This document shows, in pieces, positions 17,971-26,775 of a DNA stretch of 64,000 nucleotides. Positions within the stretch are counted from its first letter, which is position 1; each line of letters opens with the position of its first letter. Origin of the DNA: Alteromonas sp. 5E99-2 (GTDB lineage: Bacteria > Pseudomonadota > Gammaproteobacteria > Enterobacterales > Alteromonadaceae); NCBI RefSeq assembly GCF_017368475.1, contig NZ_JAFNJE010000008.1, forward strand, positions 62,001 to 126,000, written 5' to 3'. Below the pieces are notes generated by a model, which worked only from the letters and a program-made list of their open reading frames with translations, searched no databases and was not told the origin of the DNA. Position numbers and translations under genes: made by a program.

Positions 17971-18591
17971 ATGCGAAAAAAGTTCACATTTATTTTACTG
18001 ATTGTAACTATTTTTTTTATGGGGTGTGCAAACAAGCCGCCGAAAAACATCACCAATCTGTGTGACATCTTTTATGAAAAAAATGATTGGTATGACGCTG
18101 CTGCAAAAGTAAGAGACAAATGGGGAGTGCCTATACACGTACCTATGTCTATGATGTATCAAGAAAGTTCTTTTCGACATGACGCAAAACCGCCAAAGGA
18201 TTACGTGTTTTTTGGCTTAATCCCTTGGGGGAGAGTGTCGTCGGCTTATGGTTATTCCCAAGCAAAAACCATCACGTGGAAAGATTATAAAAAAGAAGCC
18301 GGTAGAAGAGGCGCTGACAGAGATAATTTTAATGATGCAATAGACTTTATGGGGTGGTTTATTTCGAAAACACATTCTATCAACGGTATTTCTAAATGGG
18401 ATGCCAACGCACAGTACTTGAATTATCACGAAGGTTGGGGGGGATACCGCCGTGGTAGCCATCATAAAAAACCTTGGTTAATTGCAGTGGCTAAAAAAGT
18501 CAAAGCGCGTTCAATCACCTATGCTGCGCAACTTAAAACATGTGAAGCAGATTTAAAAAAGAATTGGTTTCAAAAGTTATTTGGTTTCTAA
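17971..18591 (+). CDS. Lipoprotein with transglycosylase SLT-like domain
   Basis: 206 residues. The signal peptide ends in FMGC with Cys19 as the lipobox residue. The region around Glu65 (MMYQESSFRHDA) resembles the catalytic glutamate block of lysozyme-like SLT lytic transglycosylases, followed by SSAYGYSQ and an AQYLNYHEGWGGY block typical of these folds. It probably cleaves or binds peptidoglycan from a membrane anchor. SD-like AAGG lies upstream of the ATG. It stands between gshA and the convergent smrB gene and looks like its own transcription unit. The fold is fairly secure; enzymatic activity is inferred. Confidence 0.8.
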   Translation: MRKKFTFILLIVTIFFMGCANKPPKNITNLCDIFYEKNDWYDAAAKVRDKWGVPIHVPMSMMYQESSFRHDAKPPKDYVFFGLIPWGRVSSAYGYSQAKTITWKDYKKEAGRRGADRDNFNDAIDFMGWFISKTHSINGISKWDANAQYLNYHEGWGGYRRGSHHKKPWLIAVAKKVKARSITYAAQLKTCEADLKKNWFQKLFGF

Positions 18592-18611
18592 ATGAGCAAG
18601 CTTTTGCATGT

Positions 18612-19142
18612 TCAGAATTTTGGTTCAACTACATCCAACATTACCAATAACGCACCATGGCCACCGTATTCTAGTGGCGCTTGGTGGAACGCTTGTACTT
18701 TAGGGTGTTGCACTAAGTAATGAGGAAGGGAGCGTTTTAGCACGCCAGTTCCTACGCCGTGTAAAATACTGATGCACGCAATGTGCTGGCGCTGAGCTAA
18801 AAAAATCATAGAAACCAATTCTTGTTTCATTTCGTCTTTACTCATGCCATGGCAATCCAATACCCATTCAGGGGCAAAGTCACCTCTTCGAAGTTGTTTC
18901 GTTGTATAAGCGGGAATGTCTTCTCTGGTGTACTTTAGTGGTCCATTTTCGTCAAAATGAGCCTGATAAATATCAGAAAACGTAAAACTGGCGCTGGCTT
19001 GCTTACTTAATGAGTTTTCATTCGGCTCGTTACTGTGCGTTTTTTTAACGATTTTGGTTTTAGGCGGCACATATTTATCTTGTTTGTAGGGAGTGATACC
19101 GGCAACGGCTTGTTTAAATGCGTCAAAATCGTTGTCGTTCAT
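18612..19142 (-). CDS. smrB: Smr-domain endonuclease SmrB
   Basis: 176 residues. The C-terminal Smr domain carries LDCHGMS (about residue 93) and HGVGTGVLKRSLP, the blocks used for RNA cleavage. In E. coli SmrB cuts mRNA between collided ribosomes. The N-terminus begins DFDAFKQAV, as in SmrB. It is divergent from prmB, a ribosomal protein methyltransferase, as in many gammaproteobacteria. LDCHG replaces the more common LDLHG, a small change. Confidence 0.92.
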   Translation of the reverse strand: MNDNDFDAFKQAVAGITPYKQDKYVPPKTKIVKKTHSNEPNENSLSKQASASFTFSDIYQAHFDENGPLKYTREDIPAYTTKQLRRGDFAPEWVLDCHGMSKDEMKQELVSMIFLAQRQHIACISILHGVGTGVLKRSLPHYLVQHPKVQAFHQAPLEYGGHGALLVMLDVVEPKF

Positions 19143-19223
19143 AATTGGGTCCTACTTAACGGGTGTTTTCAATGCGGGATTTGGGTATGATACCGCCTTA
19201 ATTTTCTGCTGCACAAGTTTTGC

Positions 19224-20153
19224 ATGATAGACAACCACGATTTAGACGAAGCAATTGAACAGTTAGACTCAATTTTAGACATGGCTCGCTGGGCTGTGAG
19301 CCGTTTTATTGAGGCTGATTTATATTTTGGTCACGGCACCGATAACCCTTGGGATGAAGCTGTGACCTTGATATTTCATAGTTTGCAACTTCCTCAAAAT
19401 ATGGTTGAAGTGACAGGCGATGGGTTATTTAGTGCGAAGTTAACTAAGCAAGAAAAAAAAGTCGTTGTCGAAAGTATTCAAAAACGAGTACAAACCCGTT
19501 TGCCATTGCCTTACATTACAAATCAGGCATGGTTTAACGGAATGCCATTTTACGTGGATGAAAGGGTACTGATACCTCGTTCACCTTTCGCAGAAATGAT
19601 AGAGAGCCGTTTTCAACCCTATTTCGATGGAATGCCCAACCGTATTTTAGACATGTGTACCGGTGGTGGCTGTATCGCAATTGCGTTAGCCCATGCATTT
19701 GAAAGTGCTAGCATAGATGCGGTTGATATTAGCGCTGACGCGTTAGAGGTTGCAGATTTTAATATTCAAGAATACCAGATGTCAGATCGTGTTTTTCCTA
19801 TTCAATCTGACTTGTTTGATGCATTACAAGGGCAAATTTACGATTTAATCGTGACGAATCCTCCTTATGTTGATGCAGAAGATATGGCAGATTTGCCTGA
19901 TGAATTTCAGCACGAGCCTGAACTTGCACTGGCTTCAGGTGAAGATGGATTGGATATTGTTGAGCAAATTTTAAAAAGTGCGACACAACAACTTTCTGAT
20001 AATGGCTGGTGCTTCGTTGAAGTAGGCAATAGCCAAGTACATATGGAACAGCGCTTTCCCGGACTTGCGGTTGAATGGGTTGAATTACAGCAGGGCGGGC
20101 AAGGTATTTTCGCAGTGAGTGCAGCAGCACTTAAACAGTATTTTATAGCTTAA
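19224..20153 (+). CDS. prmB: Ribosomal protein L3 glutamine methyltransferase
   Basis: 309 residues. Methylates the side-chain amide of a glutamine of ribosomal protein L3 using S-adenosylmethionine. The SAM fold starts at about residue 135 (ILDMCTGGGCIAIALA), and the NPPY motif (VTNPPYVDAEDM) marks a glutamine N5-methyltransferase. The N-terminal region (MARWAVSRFIEADLYFGHGTDNPWDEA) distinguishes PrmB from the release-factor enzyme PrmC. aroC follows 13 bases later, the arrangement seen in many gammaproteobacteria. Confidence 0.95.
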   Translation: MIDNHDLDEAIEQLDSILDMARWAVSRFIEADLYFGHGTDNPWDEAVTLIFHSLQLPQNMVEVTGDGLFSAKLTKQEKKVVVESIQKRVQTRLPLPYITNQAWFNGMPFYVDERVLIPRSPFAEMIESRFQPYFDGMPNRILDMCTGGGCIAIALAHAFESASIDAVDISADALEVADFNIQEYQMSDRVFPIQSDLFDALQGQIYDLIVTNPPYVDAEDMADLPDEFQHEPELALASGEDGLDIVEQILKSATQQLSDNGWCFVEVGNSQVHMEQRFPGLAVEWVELQQGGQGIFAVSAAALKQYFIA

Positions 20154-20166
20154 GGCAAGGTAACAC

Positions 20167-21270
20167 ATGGCAGGTAATAGCATAGGACAACTTTTTCGCG
20201 TCACCACATTTGGTGAAAGTCACGGCCCAGCCATTGGTGGTGTTATTGACGGCTGCCCTCCTGGCTTAGCGTTAACTGAATTGGATATGCAAGGTGATTT
20301 AGATCGCCGTAAACCGGGTACATCTCGTTATACAACTGCGCGAAGAGAAGGGGATGAGGTTCAAATTCTGTCTGGCGTGTTTGATGGTGTAACCACGGGA
20401 ACAAGCATTGGTTTGGTTATCCAGAATACCGATCAGCGCAGTAATGATTACTCAAAAATTGCCGATCGTTTTCGCCCAGGACATGCTGATTATACCTACC
20501 AACAAAAGTTTGGTACTCGAGATTATCGTGGTGGCGGTCGCTCAAGTGCCAGAGAAACTGCAATTCGCGTTGCCGCTGGCGCTATAGCTAAAAAGTACCT
20601 AAAAGAGACGTTTGGTGTTGAAATTGTCGGTTATCTAGCCCAATTAGGCCCTGTGGAAATGGAATTGAAAAATGAAGCGGAAATTAATAATAACCCGTTA
20701 TTTTGTCCCGACCCAAGCAAGTTAGATGAACTTGATGCTTATATGCGTGACCTGAAAAAATCAGGAGATTCTATCGGCGCCAAAGTCAATGTTATCGCCA
20801 GAAATGTACCAGTAGGCTTAGGTGAGCCTGTGTTCGACCGTTTAGATGCCGATATTGCCCATGCAATGATGGGTATTAACGCCGTAAAAGGCGTTGAAAT
20901 TGGCGACGGTTTTGGGGTTGTAAATCAACTAGGTAGTGAACATAGAGACACGCTTACTCCAGATGGGTTTGAAACCAATCATGCCGGTGGCGTATTAGGT
21001 GGTATTTCCACAGGACAAGATATTGTTGTTAGTACTGCACTTAAGCCAACATCGAGTATTTCAGTACCTGGTGAGACCATCACTGTAGAAGGTGAAACAA
21101 CGGATATTGTGACCAAAGGTCGTCACGACCCTTGTGTGGGCATTCGAGCCGTTCCTATTGTTGAAGCTATGTTAGCAATTGTACTGATGGATCATTGTTT
21201 AAGAAATCGTGCTCAGAATGCAGATGTGGTTTCGGCAACGCCCACTATTGCAGGTAGCATTAATAAATAG
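20167..21270 (+). CDS. aroC: Chorismate synthase
   Basis: 367 residues. Converts 5-enolpyruvylshikimate 3-phosphate to chorismate, using reduced FMN as cofactor; this is the last common step of aromatic synthesis. All signature regions are present: [18 protein letters not shown] near residue 17, [19 protein letters not shown] and the C-terminal [18 protein letters not shown] block. It is second in a prmB-aroC-MFS operon; its stop TAG overlaps the next gene's GTG by one base. Confidence 0.97.
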   Translation: MAGNSIGQLFRVTTFGESHGPAIGGVIDGCPPGLALTELDMQGDLDRRKPGTSRYTTARREGDEVQILSGVFDGVTTGTSIGLVIQNTDQRSNDYSKIADRFRPGHADYTYQQKFGTRDYRGGGRSSARETAIRVAAGAIAKKYLKETFGVEIVGYLAQLGPVEMELKNEAEINNNPLFCPDPSKLDELDAYMRDLKKSGDSIGAKVNVIARNVPVGLGEPVFDRLDADIAHAMMGINAVKGVEIGDGFGVVNQLGSEHRDTLTPDGFETNHAGGVLGGISTGQDIVVSTALKPTSSISVPGETITVEGETTDIVTKGRHDPCVGIRAVPIVEAMLAIVLMDHCLRNRAQNADVVSATPTIAGSINK

Positions 21271-22463
21271 TGGAAAAAAACACTAAGGTAGGGCGCAATA
21301 CCTTTATTTTTATTGGCCTTACCTACCTCTTGTATTTCGGTCAACTTGGTATTTTAACGCCTTATCTAAGTGTGTTTTTGGATGGCAGAGACTTTTCCTC
21401 AAAAGACATAGGCACCTTACTCGCGTTTATCACACTCACCCGTATTATTGGCCCTAGCCTTTGGGCTGGTTTAGCGGATAAAAGCGGAAAACCACTCCAT
21501 ATTATGCGCTTAGGCTGCTTTTTGTCAGCCTGTTTATTTGCCGGTGTTTTTTTTGTACATGGCTTCTTTTGGCTTACCCTAGTGTTTGGGGCCATGATGA
21601 TGTTTTGGACCGCAGTGTTGCCCCAACTTGAGGTCATCACCCTACAACACCTGAAATCATCTAAATTGTCCTACGGCAAAATACGGCTATGGGGAAGTGT
21701 GGGCTTTATTCTTTTTACTGTGGTTACAGGAATGGCAATAGACTTGAAGGGGTCAGAAAGTCCAATATGGATTAGTATGTGCTTACTTGTTGTCTTATTT
21801 TTGTCGTCGTTAGCGCTTAATGAAGCTTCTGAGCGTCAGCAGAGTGGAGCAACAAAAAGCAAACTTTGGTTACTGGCATTAAAACGGCCTTTTGTTGTTT
21901 TCTTAATTGCGTCTTTTTTATTACAAATGAGCTTTGGTACATTCTATGGCTTTTTTGCTCTTTATCTCAGAGACTTAAATTACAGCGGTTCTCAAACAGG
22001 CCTTCTGATTGCGTTAGGGGTTGTATCTGAAATAGGTATCTTTCTTATCGCATCGAAAGTCATTAATAAACTGGGTGTTAAATTAACTCTGCTGATTAGT
22101 TTTTTCGCCACTGCGCTGCGTTGGTGGTTACTTGGTTTTTTTGGAAATTGGGCCGCTATCGTGTTTGTATCTCAGCTTATTCATGCTCTTAGTTTTGGAT
22201 TAATTCATGCTACGTCAGTACACTTTATCCATCACTTTTTCCCAGCGAATTTTCAATCACGAGGTCAGGCTATCTACATTAGCGTGTCATTTGGCGTTGG
22301 TGGGGCGTTAGGGCATTACGTTTCTGGATCTCTTTGGAACAATGGCAGTGGTGCAGTAATCGCTTATACGTTTGGTGGTGTTTTGGCACTACTAGGAGCT
22401 ACTTCTTTACTGTTCACCTCATCGCAAAGTATGGATGAGAGGGCTGCAAGCGAACAGACCTAG
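21270..22463 (+). CDS. MFS transporter, HcaT/MFS_1-like
   Basis: 397 residues with about 12 hydrophobic segments. The N-terminal half (GLTYLLYFGQLGILTPYLSVFLDG, then SLWAGLADKSG) resembles the MFS_1-like/HcaT family of proton-linked permeases. The GTG start overlaps the aroC stop by one base (TAGTG), so translation is probably coupled. Its 3' end overlaps the convergent arfB gene by four bases. The substrate is unknown; the link with aroC may be positional only. Confidence 0.85.
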   Translation: MEKNTKVGRNTFIFIGLTYLLYFGQLGILTPYLSVFLDGRDFSSKDIGTLLAFITLTRIIGPSLWAGLADKSGKPLHIMRLGCFLSACLFAGVFFVHGFFWLTLVFGAMMMFWTAVLPQLEVITLQHLKSSKLSYGKIRLWGSVGFILFTVVTGMAIDLKGSESPIWISMCLLVVLFLSSLALNEASERQQSGATKSKLWLLALKRPFVVFLIASFLLQMSFGTFYGFFALYLRDLNYSGSQTGLLIALGVVSEIGIFLIASKVINKLGVKLTLLISFFATALRWWLLGFFGNWAAIVFVSQLIHALSFGLIHATSVHFIHHFFPANFQSRGQAIYISVSFGVGGALGHYVSGSLWNNGSGAVIAYTFGGVLALLGATSLLFTSSQSMDERAASEQT

Positions 22464-22861
22464 TAACTAGGCTTTGTTCTTAGGGCTTTTTTAGCGCCAG
22501 CTTTCTTTTTGCTATCTAAACGTTTTCTCTTTGCATTTCTTGAGGGTTTCGTTGGCCTACGAATCGCAGGGCGAACAAATGCTGCGTCGATAATCAACTT
22601 TAAACGTTCTAGAGCGGCTTGCTTGTTCATTTCTTGTGTTCGGTTGTTTTGCGATTTTAATATAATTTCACCGCTTCTTGTCACTCTATTGTCCGATGAT
22701 GTAAGCAGTCTTTGTTTGACCTCTTCAGGAAGTTGCGAATCATGAATACGAAACCGTAAATGAATAGCGGAAGACACCTTGTTTACGTTTTGCCCGCCTG
22801 CACCTTGAGCGCGTATGGCCGATATATCGATTGCGGGGAGGAGCTGTTCTATATTTGTCAT
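22460..22861 (-). CDS. arfB: Alternative ribosome-rescue factor ArfB
   Basis: 133 residues. A class I release-factor-like peptidyl-tRNA hydrolase with the catalytic GGQ at residues 22-24 (AQGAGGQNVNKVSSAIHLRF). It ends in a long basic tail (RNAKRKRLDSKKKAGAKK) that in E. coli ArfB enters the empty mRNA channel of stalled ribosomes. The 5' end overlaps the stop of the upstream CPBP gene (ATGA), so the two form an operon. Confidence 0.95.
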   Translation of the reverse strand: MTNIEQLLPAIDISAIRAQGAGGQNVNKVSSAIHLRFRIHDSQLPEEVKQRLLTSSDNRVTRSGEIILKSQNNRTQEMNKQAALERLKLIIDAAFVRPAIRRPTKPSRNAKRKRLDSKKKAGAKKALRTKPSY

Positions 22862-23496
22862 TGAGGCCCACCTGGAAATGCCAGCATGTCACCTAAACCT
22901 ATGGTAAATAACCAAACACCGTAAGCACTATGTTCTGCTGATACCAGCCAAAGTGAACCGTGTTTTTTATATGACGAAGTAAATAATATTCCGCCAAAAA
23001 AGGTAAGTATAAAGACCAAGGTATTGTTTAAGAAAAAATGAGCGAAACTAAAAGTAACAGCGCTTATGGCTGCAAAAATAATGTATGACGATGTGAGGCC
23101 TTGGTACCGTTTAAAAAAGAATGAACGATACACAAACTCTTGAGGTATGACTGATACAAAGGTGTACACCAAGCTCATTGTGACCCATAGTTTTGGGGTA
23201 TTTATGACAACATAAAATAAATTGTCAGGCGCATATTTCCACATTAAAAAGGTCGAGATACAAGCGAAAAGAACAAGGCGAGCCAAAATAACATAAGCTG
23301 TAACGGTTGGAACAGAAGGGAGTTTTTTAAAAGAAAATAGTTTTAGTTTAAAGGAAACTACACCTACGTATATTAAGGCCAATACACATGCGCTTAACTT
23401 TAGCCAGATAGGGAGGCTTAAACCAAGTAACAAAGGGCAGAATAAAAAAAGGACTATTAGTTCAACAAGTCTTTTCTGTTTTACTGTATCTTGCAT
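22858..23496 (-). CDS. CPBP-family membrane protein (CAAX protease-like)
   Basis: 212 residues with six or seven hydrophobic segments. The C-terminal half has CPBP blocks: PQEFVYRSFFFKRYQG (motif 1, normally EExxxR), SFAHFFLNN and SLWLVSAEHSAYG. The first glutamate of motif 1 is glutamine here while the second and the arginine are kept, so protease activity is uncertain. Such proteins act in the inner membrane in protein processing or bacteriocin immunity. It overlaps arfB by four bases. No obvious SD precedes the ATG. Confidence 0.75.
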   Translation of the reverse strand: MQDTVKQKRLVELIVLFLFCPLLLGLSLPIWLKLSACVLALIYVGVVSFKLKLFSFKKLPSVPTVTAYVILARLVLFACISTFLMWKYAPDNLFYVVINTPKLWVTMSLVYTFVSVIPQEFVYRSFFFKRYQGLTSSYIIFAAISAVTFSFAHFFLNNTLVFILTFFGGILFTSSYKKHGSLWLVSAEHSAYGVWLFTIGLGDMLAFPGGPQ

Positions 23497-23750
23497 CGTG
23501 TTTATTCTGCAGAAAATTGAACCATTTGAGGTCGATCATAAGTCGTTCAGCCCTAATATAAAAGAGATTTTTAGATGTAGTCATTAATAGCCTAATTATT
23601 TAGGAACAGATAAACAGCTTTGGGTTAGCAATAATATTTGTTTTAGGTTTAGGCCTTGTTGGATAAGAATATTGTGTGGTTCACTTTGGTTTACTCTGTA
23701 ATCCTCTTGGCCATTAATTTGCGTTGTACTGCTACAACAGCCAACATTGA

Positions 23751-24767
23751 TTAATCGGTTAAATCAATAGTGTGACACACCCTCAATGGGGGGAGCGTTA
23801 AAGTGACACTTCCCCATGACCAGCCAACACCGAATCCCGATAATAATAATTTGTTTGAATTAACTTTTAACGTGTTGCTCAATTCCATACATAGAGCCAA
23901 TGGAATGGAGGCTGAGCTTGTATTTCCGACTGCGTCCATTGCAATGACTAGCTGTTTTTCGTTTAACCCAAATTTATCACCTAATCGCTTAAGCATCATC
24001 TTATTCGCTTGATGCATAATGCAATAATCTAGTTCTTCTGATTTCCAGTTTTTTGCGTTTAAACATTCGTACATAGATGCAGGTACCTCCCTTAAGGTGA
24101 AGGCAAACACCTGCATTCCATCCATGAATAATTCCGGTTTCTGGTCTGGGAATTTAGCACATGAATTTGGCTGAATTAAATAGGGGGCGCCTGCGCCATC
24201 GCTACCTAAAGAAAATATCATATCGTCACAATTTTCACTTTTTTCAATAGCGATAGCACTGACAGCATCACCAAACAATAAAGAGACGGTCTGGTTTGAT
24301 TCAGAGTATTGTGTACTGGTCGTATCGCCAACAACTAACAATGCTTTATCCTGAGATAGTCCTAATAACAACTGGGACGCTTGCCATAAACCATATACAA
24401 AACCTGAACATCCTAAATTGACATCAAATGCTATACTTGTTTTGCTCAAGCCAAGTTTATGCTGGAGTTGTATCGCATTACCGGGAAAAGCGAAATCTGG
24501 AGTCTGAGTAACAAAAATGACGAGTGCAATGTCTTCTTTCTGCCACTTCATTTTCTCAATTAAGTTATCGCAGGCTATTAACCCTAAATCTAGCGCGGTT
24601 TGCCCTTTATTGACAACTCTACGGGAATGAATTCCTGTTGATGCAACTATCCTCTGCTTTTCTGACTTTTGATATTCTGAGGTGTCATCTATATTGACTT
24701 TTATGTGCTTAGGTAGGACAGACTGTATACCTGACATAGTTATATTTTTGATCGTTGTCGTCGTCAT
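23751..24767 (-). CDS. Ketoacyl-ACP synthase III-like protein (left, divergent paralog)
   Basis: 338 residues from the ATG at 24767, which has AGGA seven bases upstream. A thiolase-fold KAS III (FabH-like) with the full catalytic triad Cys120 (LGCSGF), His252 (MHQAN) and Asn282 (GNTSSAS). These enzymes condense an acyl-CoA starter with malonyl-ACP. It shares STGIHSRR, LGCSGFVYG, GNTSSAS and GFGVGWSWG with the KAS III at 24926, so the two are paralogs. It is divergent from the nonulosonate/acyl operon and may contribute to it. It is not the main FabH by context, as no fab genes are adjacent. Confidence 0.9.
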   Translation of the reverse strand: MTTTTIKNITMSGIQSVLPKHIKVNIDDTSEYQKSEKQRIVASTGIHSRRVVNKGQTALDLGLIACDNLIEKMKWQKEDIALVIFVTQTPDFAFPGNAIQLQHKLGLSKTSIAFDVNLGCSGFVYGLWQASQLLLGLSQDKALLVVGDTTSTQYSESNQTVSLLFGDAVSAIAIEKSENCDDMIFSLGSDGAGAPYLIQPNSCAKFPDQKPELFMDGMQVFAFTLREVPASMYECLNAKNWKSEELDYCIMHQANKMMLKRLGDKFGLNEKQLVIAMDAVGNTSSASIPLALCMELSNTLKVNSNKLLLSGFGVGWSWGSVTLTLPPLRVCHTIDLTD

Positions 24768-24925
24768 CAATTATTCCTAACTAAGTCATGATTTGGGGAG
24801 GTTTACCACCCATCAATATGTATAAAAATTCGCTAAAATACGCGTAAGTAAGACGCTTTCAAGCTATATTAATCAATGATATAGTTAAAACCAATTTAAT
24901 TCTCATTTTTCAACAAAGGCCAAGT
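24768..24925. promoter_or_regulatory. Shared divergent promoter region of the two KAS III genes
   Basis: This 158-base AT-rich gap separates two divergently transcribed paralogs and must hold the promoter of the 14-gene operon. AT-rich -10-like runs (TATATT, GATATAGTTA) lie at about 24866-24885, but no clear -35/-10 pair or operator can be assigned by eye. Confidence 0.4.
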
Positions 24926-26017
24926 ATGGAATCTGTCATTAAGTCAGTCAAAGTTACAGGTATGCAGGCTGCTATTCCATCTCACCGGCACTCTTATGTT
25001 GAAACTCCAGATATCTTTTCCCAAGAAGAAGCTGATAAAATTTGCGCAAGCACAGGCATACATAGCCGACGTATTTTACCTAACCATTTATGTGCGTCTG
25101 ATATGTGTATTGCCGCGGCAGAAGAGCTTTTAAATCGATTAGAGTGGGATCCAAATTCGGTTGATGTATTGATTTATGTTTCTCAGGATGCGGACTATGC
25201 GCTACCTGCTTCTGCTTGCTTGATGCAAACTCGGCTAGGTTTGCCCAAATCGGCAGCATGTTTAGATGTGAGCTTAGGGTGTTCAGGCTTCGTTTATGGT
25301 ATGTGGATTGCCAGTCAACTATTGAATAATTCAAATGGTAAGCGAGCGTTAGTTCTCTGTGGTGATACATCAAGCCGGCACTTACTTCCTGACGACCGAG
25401 GTACATTGCCATTATTTGGCGATGCTGGCGTGGCTACTGCTATTGAGTATGATGAAAATTGGAGTGATTCATATGCAGTATTTGGGACTGATGGTACCGG
25501 TGGTCAACATATTGCGGTTAAAGCTGGAGGGAGGCGTCATCCTACTATTCCTCAAGGTACTCCCAGAGGTGAGAAGGAAGAAAATGAATTATACAAAGAT
25601 GCTCGACTTTATCTGAATGGTGCGGCTGTATTTTCTTTTACATTAAAAGTGGTACCTAAATTAATTAGAGAAACGCTAGCGTTAGCAAATATAGAAGCAG
25701 AACAATTAGATATGGTGGTTATGCATCAAGCAAACCAGTTTATTTTGGAGCATTTACGTAAAAAAGCTAAAATACCTCAAGAAAAATATGTCATCGATAT
25801 GCATGATTTCGGTAACACTTCTAGTGCATCTGTGCCATTAGCCATTTGCCACAAGCTATCTAGCTATTTTGGTAATGAAGTTAAAAAAGTAATGTTAGGT
25901 GGTTTTGGCGTAGGCTGGTCTTGGGGGGGGATTATCACAGATATGTTACCCACTGTTGCTCCTGAAATAATTGAAATTCCAGATGATTTTGAACCTTTGG
26001 CTCTAGTGCAAAAATAA
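24926..26017 (+). CDS. Ketoacyl-ACP synthase III-like protein heading the acyl/nonulosonate operon
   Basis: 363 residues. KAS III/FabH-like with catalytic Cys119 (LGCSGF), His267 (MHQAN) and Asn297 (GNTSSAS). The known family reaction is condensation of acyl-CoA with malonyl-ACP to a 3-oxoacyl-ACP. It has about 25 residues more than its divergent paralog, mainly a loop around residues 190-215 (AGGRRHPTIPQGTPRGEKEE). It is first in the operon, five bases ahead of an SDR gene. With the reductases and two ACPs downstream, it could build a short hydroxyacyl group for the sugar made by the same operon. AAGG precedes the ATG. Confidence 0.9.
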   Translation: MESVIKSVKVTGMQAAIPSHRHSYVETPDIFSQEEADKICASTGIHSRRILPNHLCASDMCIAAAEELLNRLEWDPNSVDVLIYVSQDADYALPASACLMQTRLGLPKSAACLDVSLGCSGFVYGMWIASQLLNNSNGKRALVLCGDTSSRHLLPDDRGTLPLFGDAGVATAIEYDENWSDSYAVFGTDGTGGQHIAVKAGGRRHPTIPQGTPRGEKEENELYKDARLYLNGAAVFSFTLKVVPKLIRETLALANIEAEQLDMVVMHQANQFILEHLRKKAKIPQEKYVIDMHDFGNTSSASVPLAICHKLSSYFGNEVKKVMLGGFGVGWSWGGIITDMLPTVAPEIIEIPDDFEPLALVQK

Positions 26018-26022
26018 ACGCT

Positions 26023-26775
26023 ATGGATTTTAAAGATAAATTATATGTGGTGACTGGCGCTTCGGCAGATTCTGATATCGGATTAGCCATTTGCCAATCT
26101 CTTGATGAACTGGGGGCGCGTTTGATTTTAGTGGGGCGCCGCGCTCAAGCACTGGAAGAAACTGTAGAGCTAATGAAAAATAAACACCATGTCATGAGTG
26201 TTTTTGATCTTAGTCAAACTAATTCAATTGCTTCTTGGGTTAAAGTACTGGTAGAGGATTATGGTGCTGTTGATGGCCTAGTACATAGTGCTAGTTTTCA
26301 GGGCTATAGCCCATTAAGGGGAATAACAGCTAAGCAAATTAATCAATATTTTGATGTGAATTTTTCTGCTGCATTGATGTTAGTTTCTGCCTTTTCGAAA
26401 GCGAAGCATTTTAATCAAAATGCTAGTTTTGTAATGATTGGTTCGGCTGCAGGGGTACGAGGTTTGAAAGCAAGAACGCTATATGCTGCGTCGAAAGCGG
26501 CGTTGTCTTCTATGGTTCAGTCCGCGGCTCTAGAATTAGCAAATAAATCCATTCGCGTAAATTGTGTGGCGCCTGCTGTGGTGAATGGAGCTAAAGCTGA
26601 AATTCAGTTCAAAACCTTAGGAGAAACTCAATCTAAGGCGTTGATAGCATCACATCCTCTTGGTTTGAGCGCTCCAAAAGACGTAGCTAACAGCGTGTGT
26701 TTTTTACTCAGCCCATTAAGTGCTAAAACAACCGGAATAACTTTGCCTGTTGATGGTGGTTTTCTTGTTGGCTAA
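26023..26775 (+). CDS. SDR-family oxidoreductase (first of three)
   Basis: 250 residues. A classical short-chain dehydrogenase/reductase with a modified dinucleotide loop (VTGASADSDIG in place of TGxxxGIG) and the catalytic Ser...Tyr-x3-Lys as GSAAG and YAASK. It ends with the usual LPVDGGFLVG block. It resembles the SDR at 31104 (similar FDLSQTN/FDMADTN and CVAPA blocks), so they are probably paralogs. The likely role is NAD(P)H reduction of a 3-oxoacyl-ACP or of a sugar ketone; sequence alone does not decide. Confidence 0.85.
   Translation: MDFKDKLYVVTGASADSDIGLAICQSLDELGARLILVGRRAQALEETVELMKNKHHVMSVFDLSQTNSIASWVKVLVEDYGAVDGLVHSASFQGYSPLRGITAKQINQYFDVNFSAALMLVSAFSKAKHFNQNASFVMIGSAAGVRGLKARTLYAASKAALSSMVQSAALELANKSIRVNCVAPAVVNGAKAEIQFKTLGETQSKALIASHPLGLSAPKDVANSVCFLLSPLSAKTTGITLPVDGGFLVG

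Noticed and set aside
23723-23738. GTTGTA/TACAAC hairpin as terminator of the left KAS III gene
   Set aside because: Only six base pairs and no T-tract on the minus strand; too weak to call.
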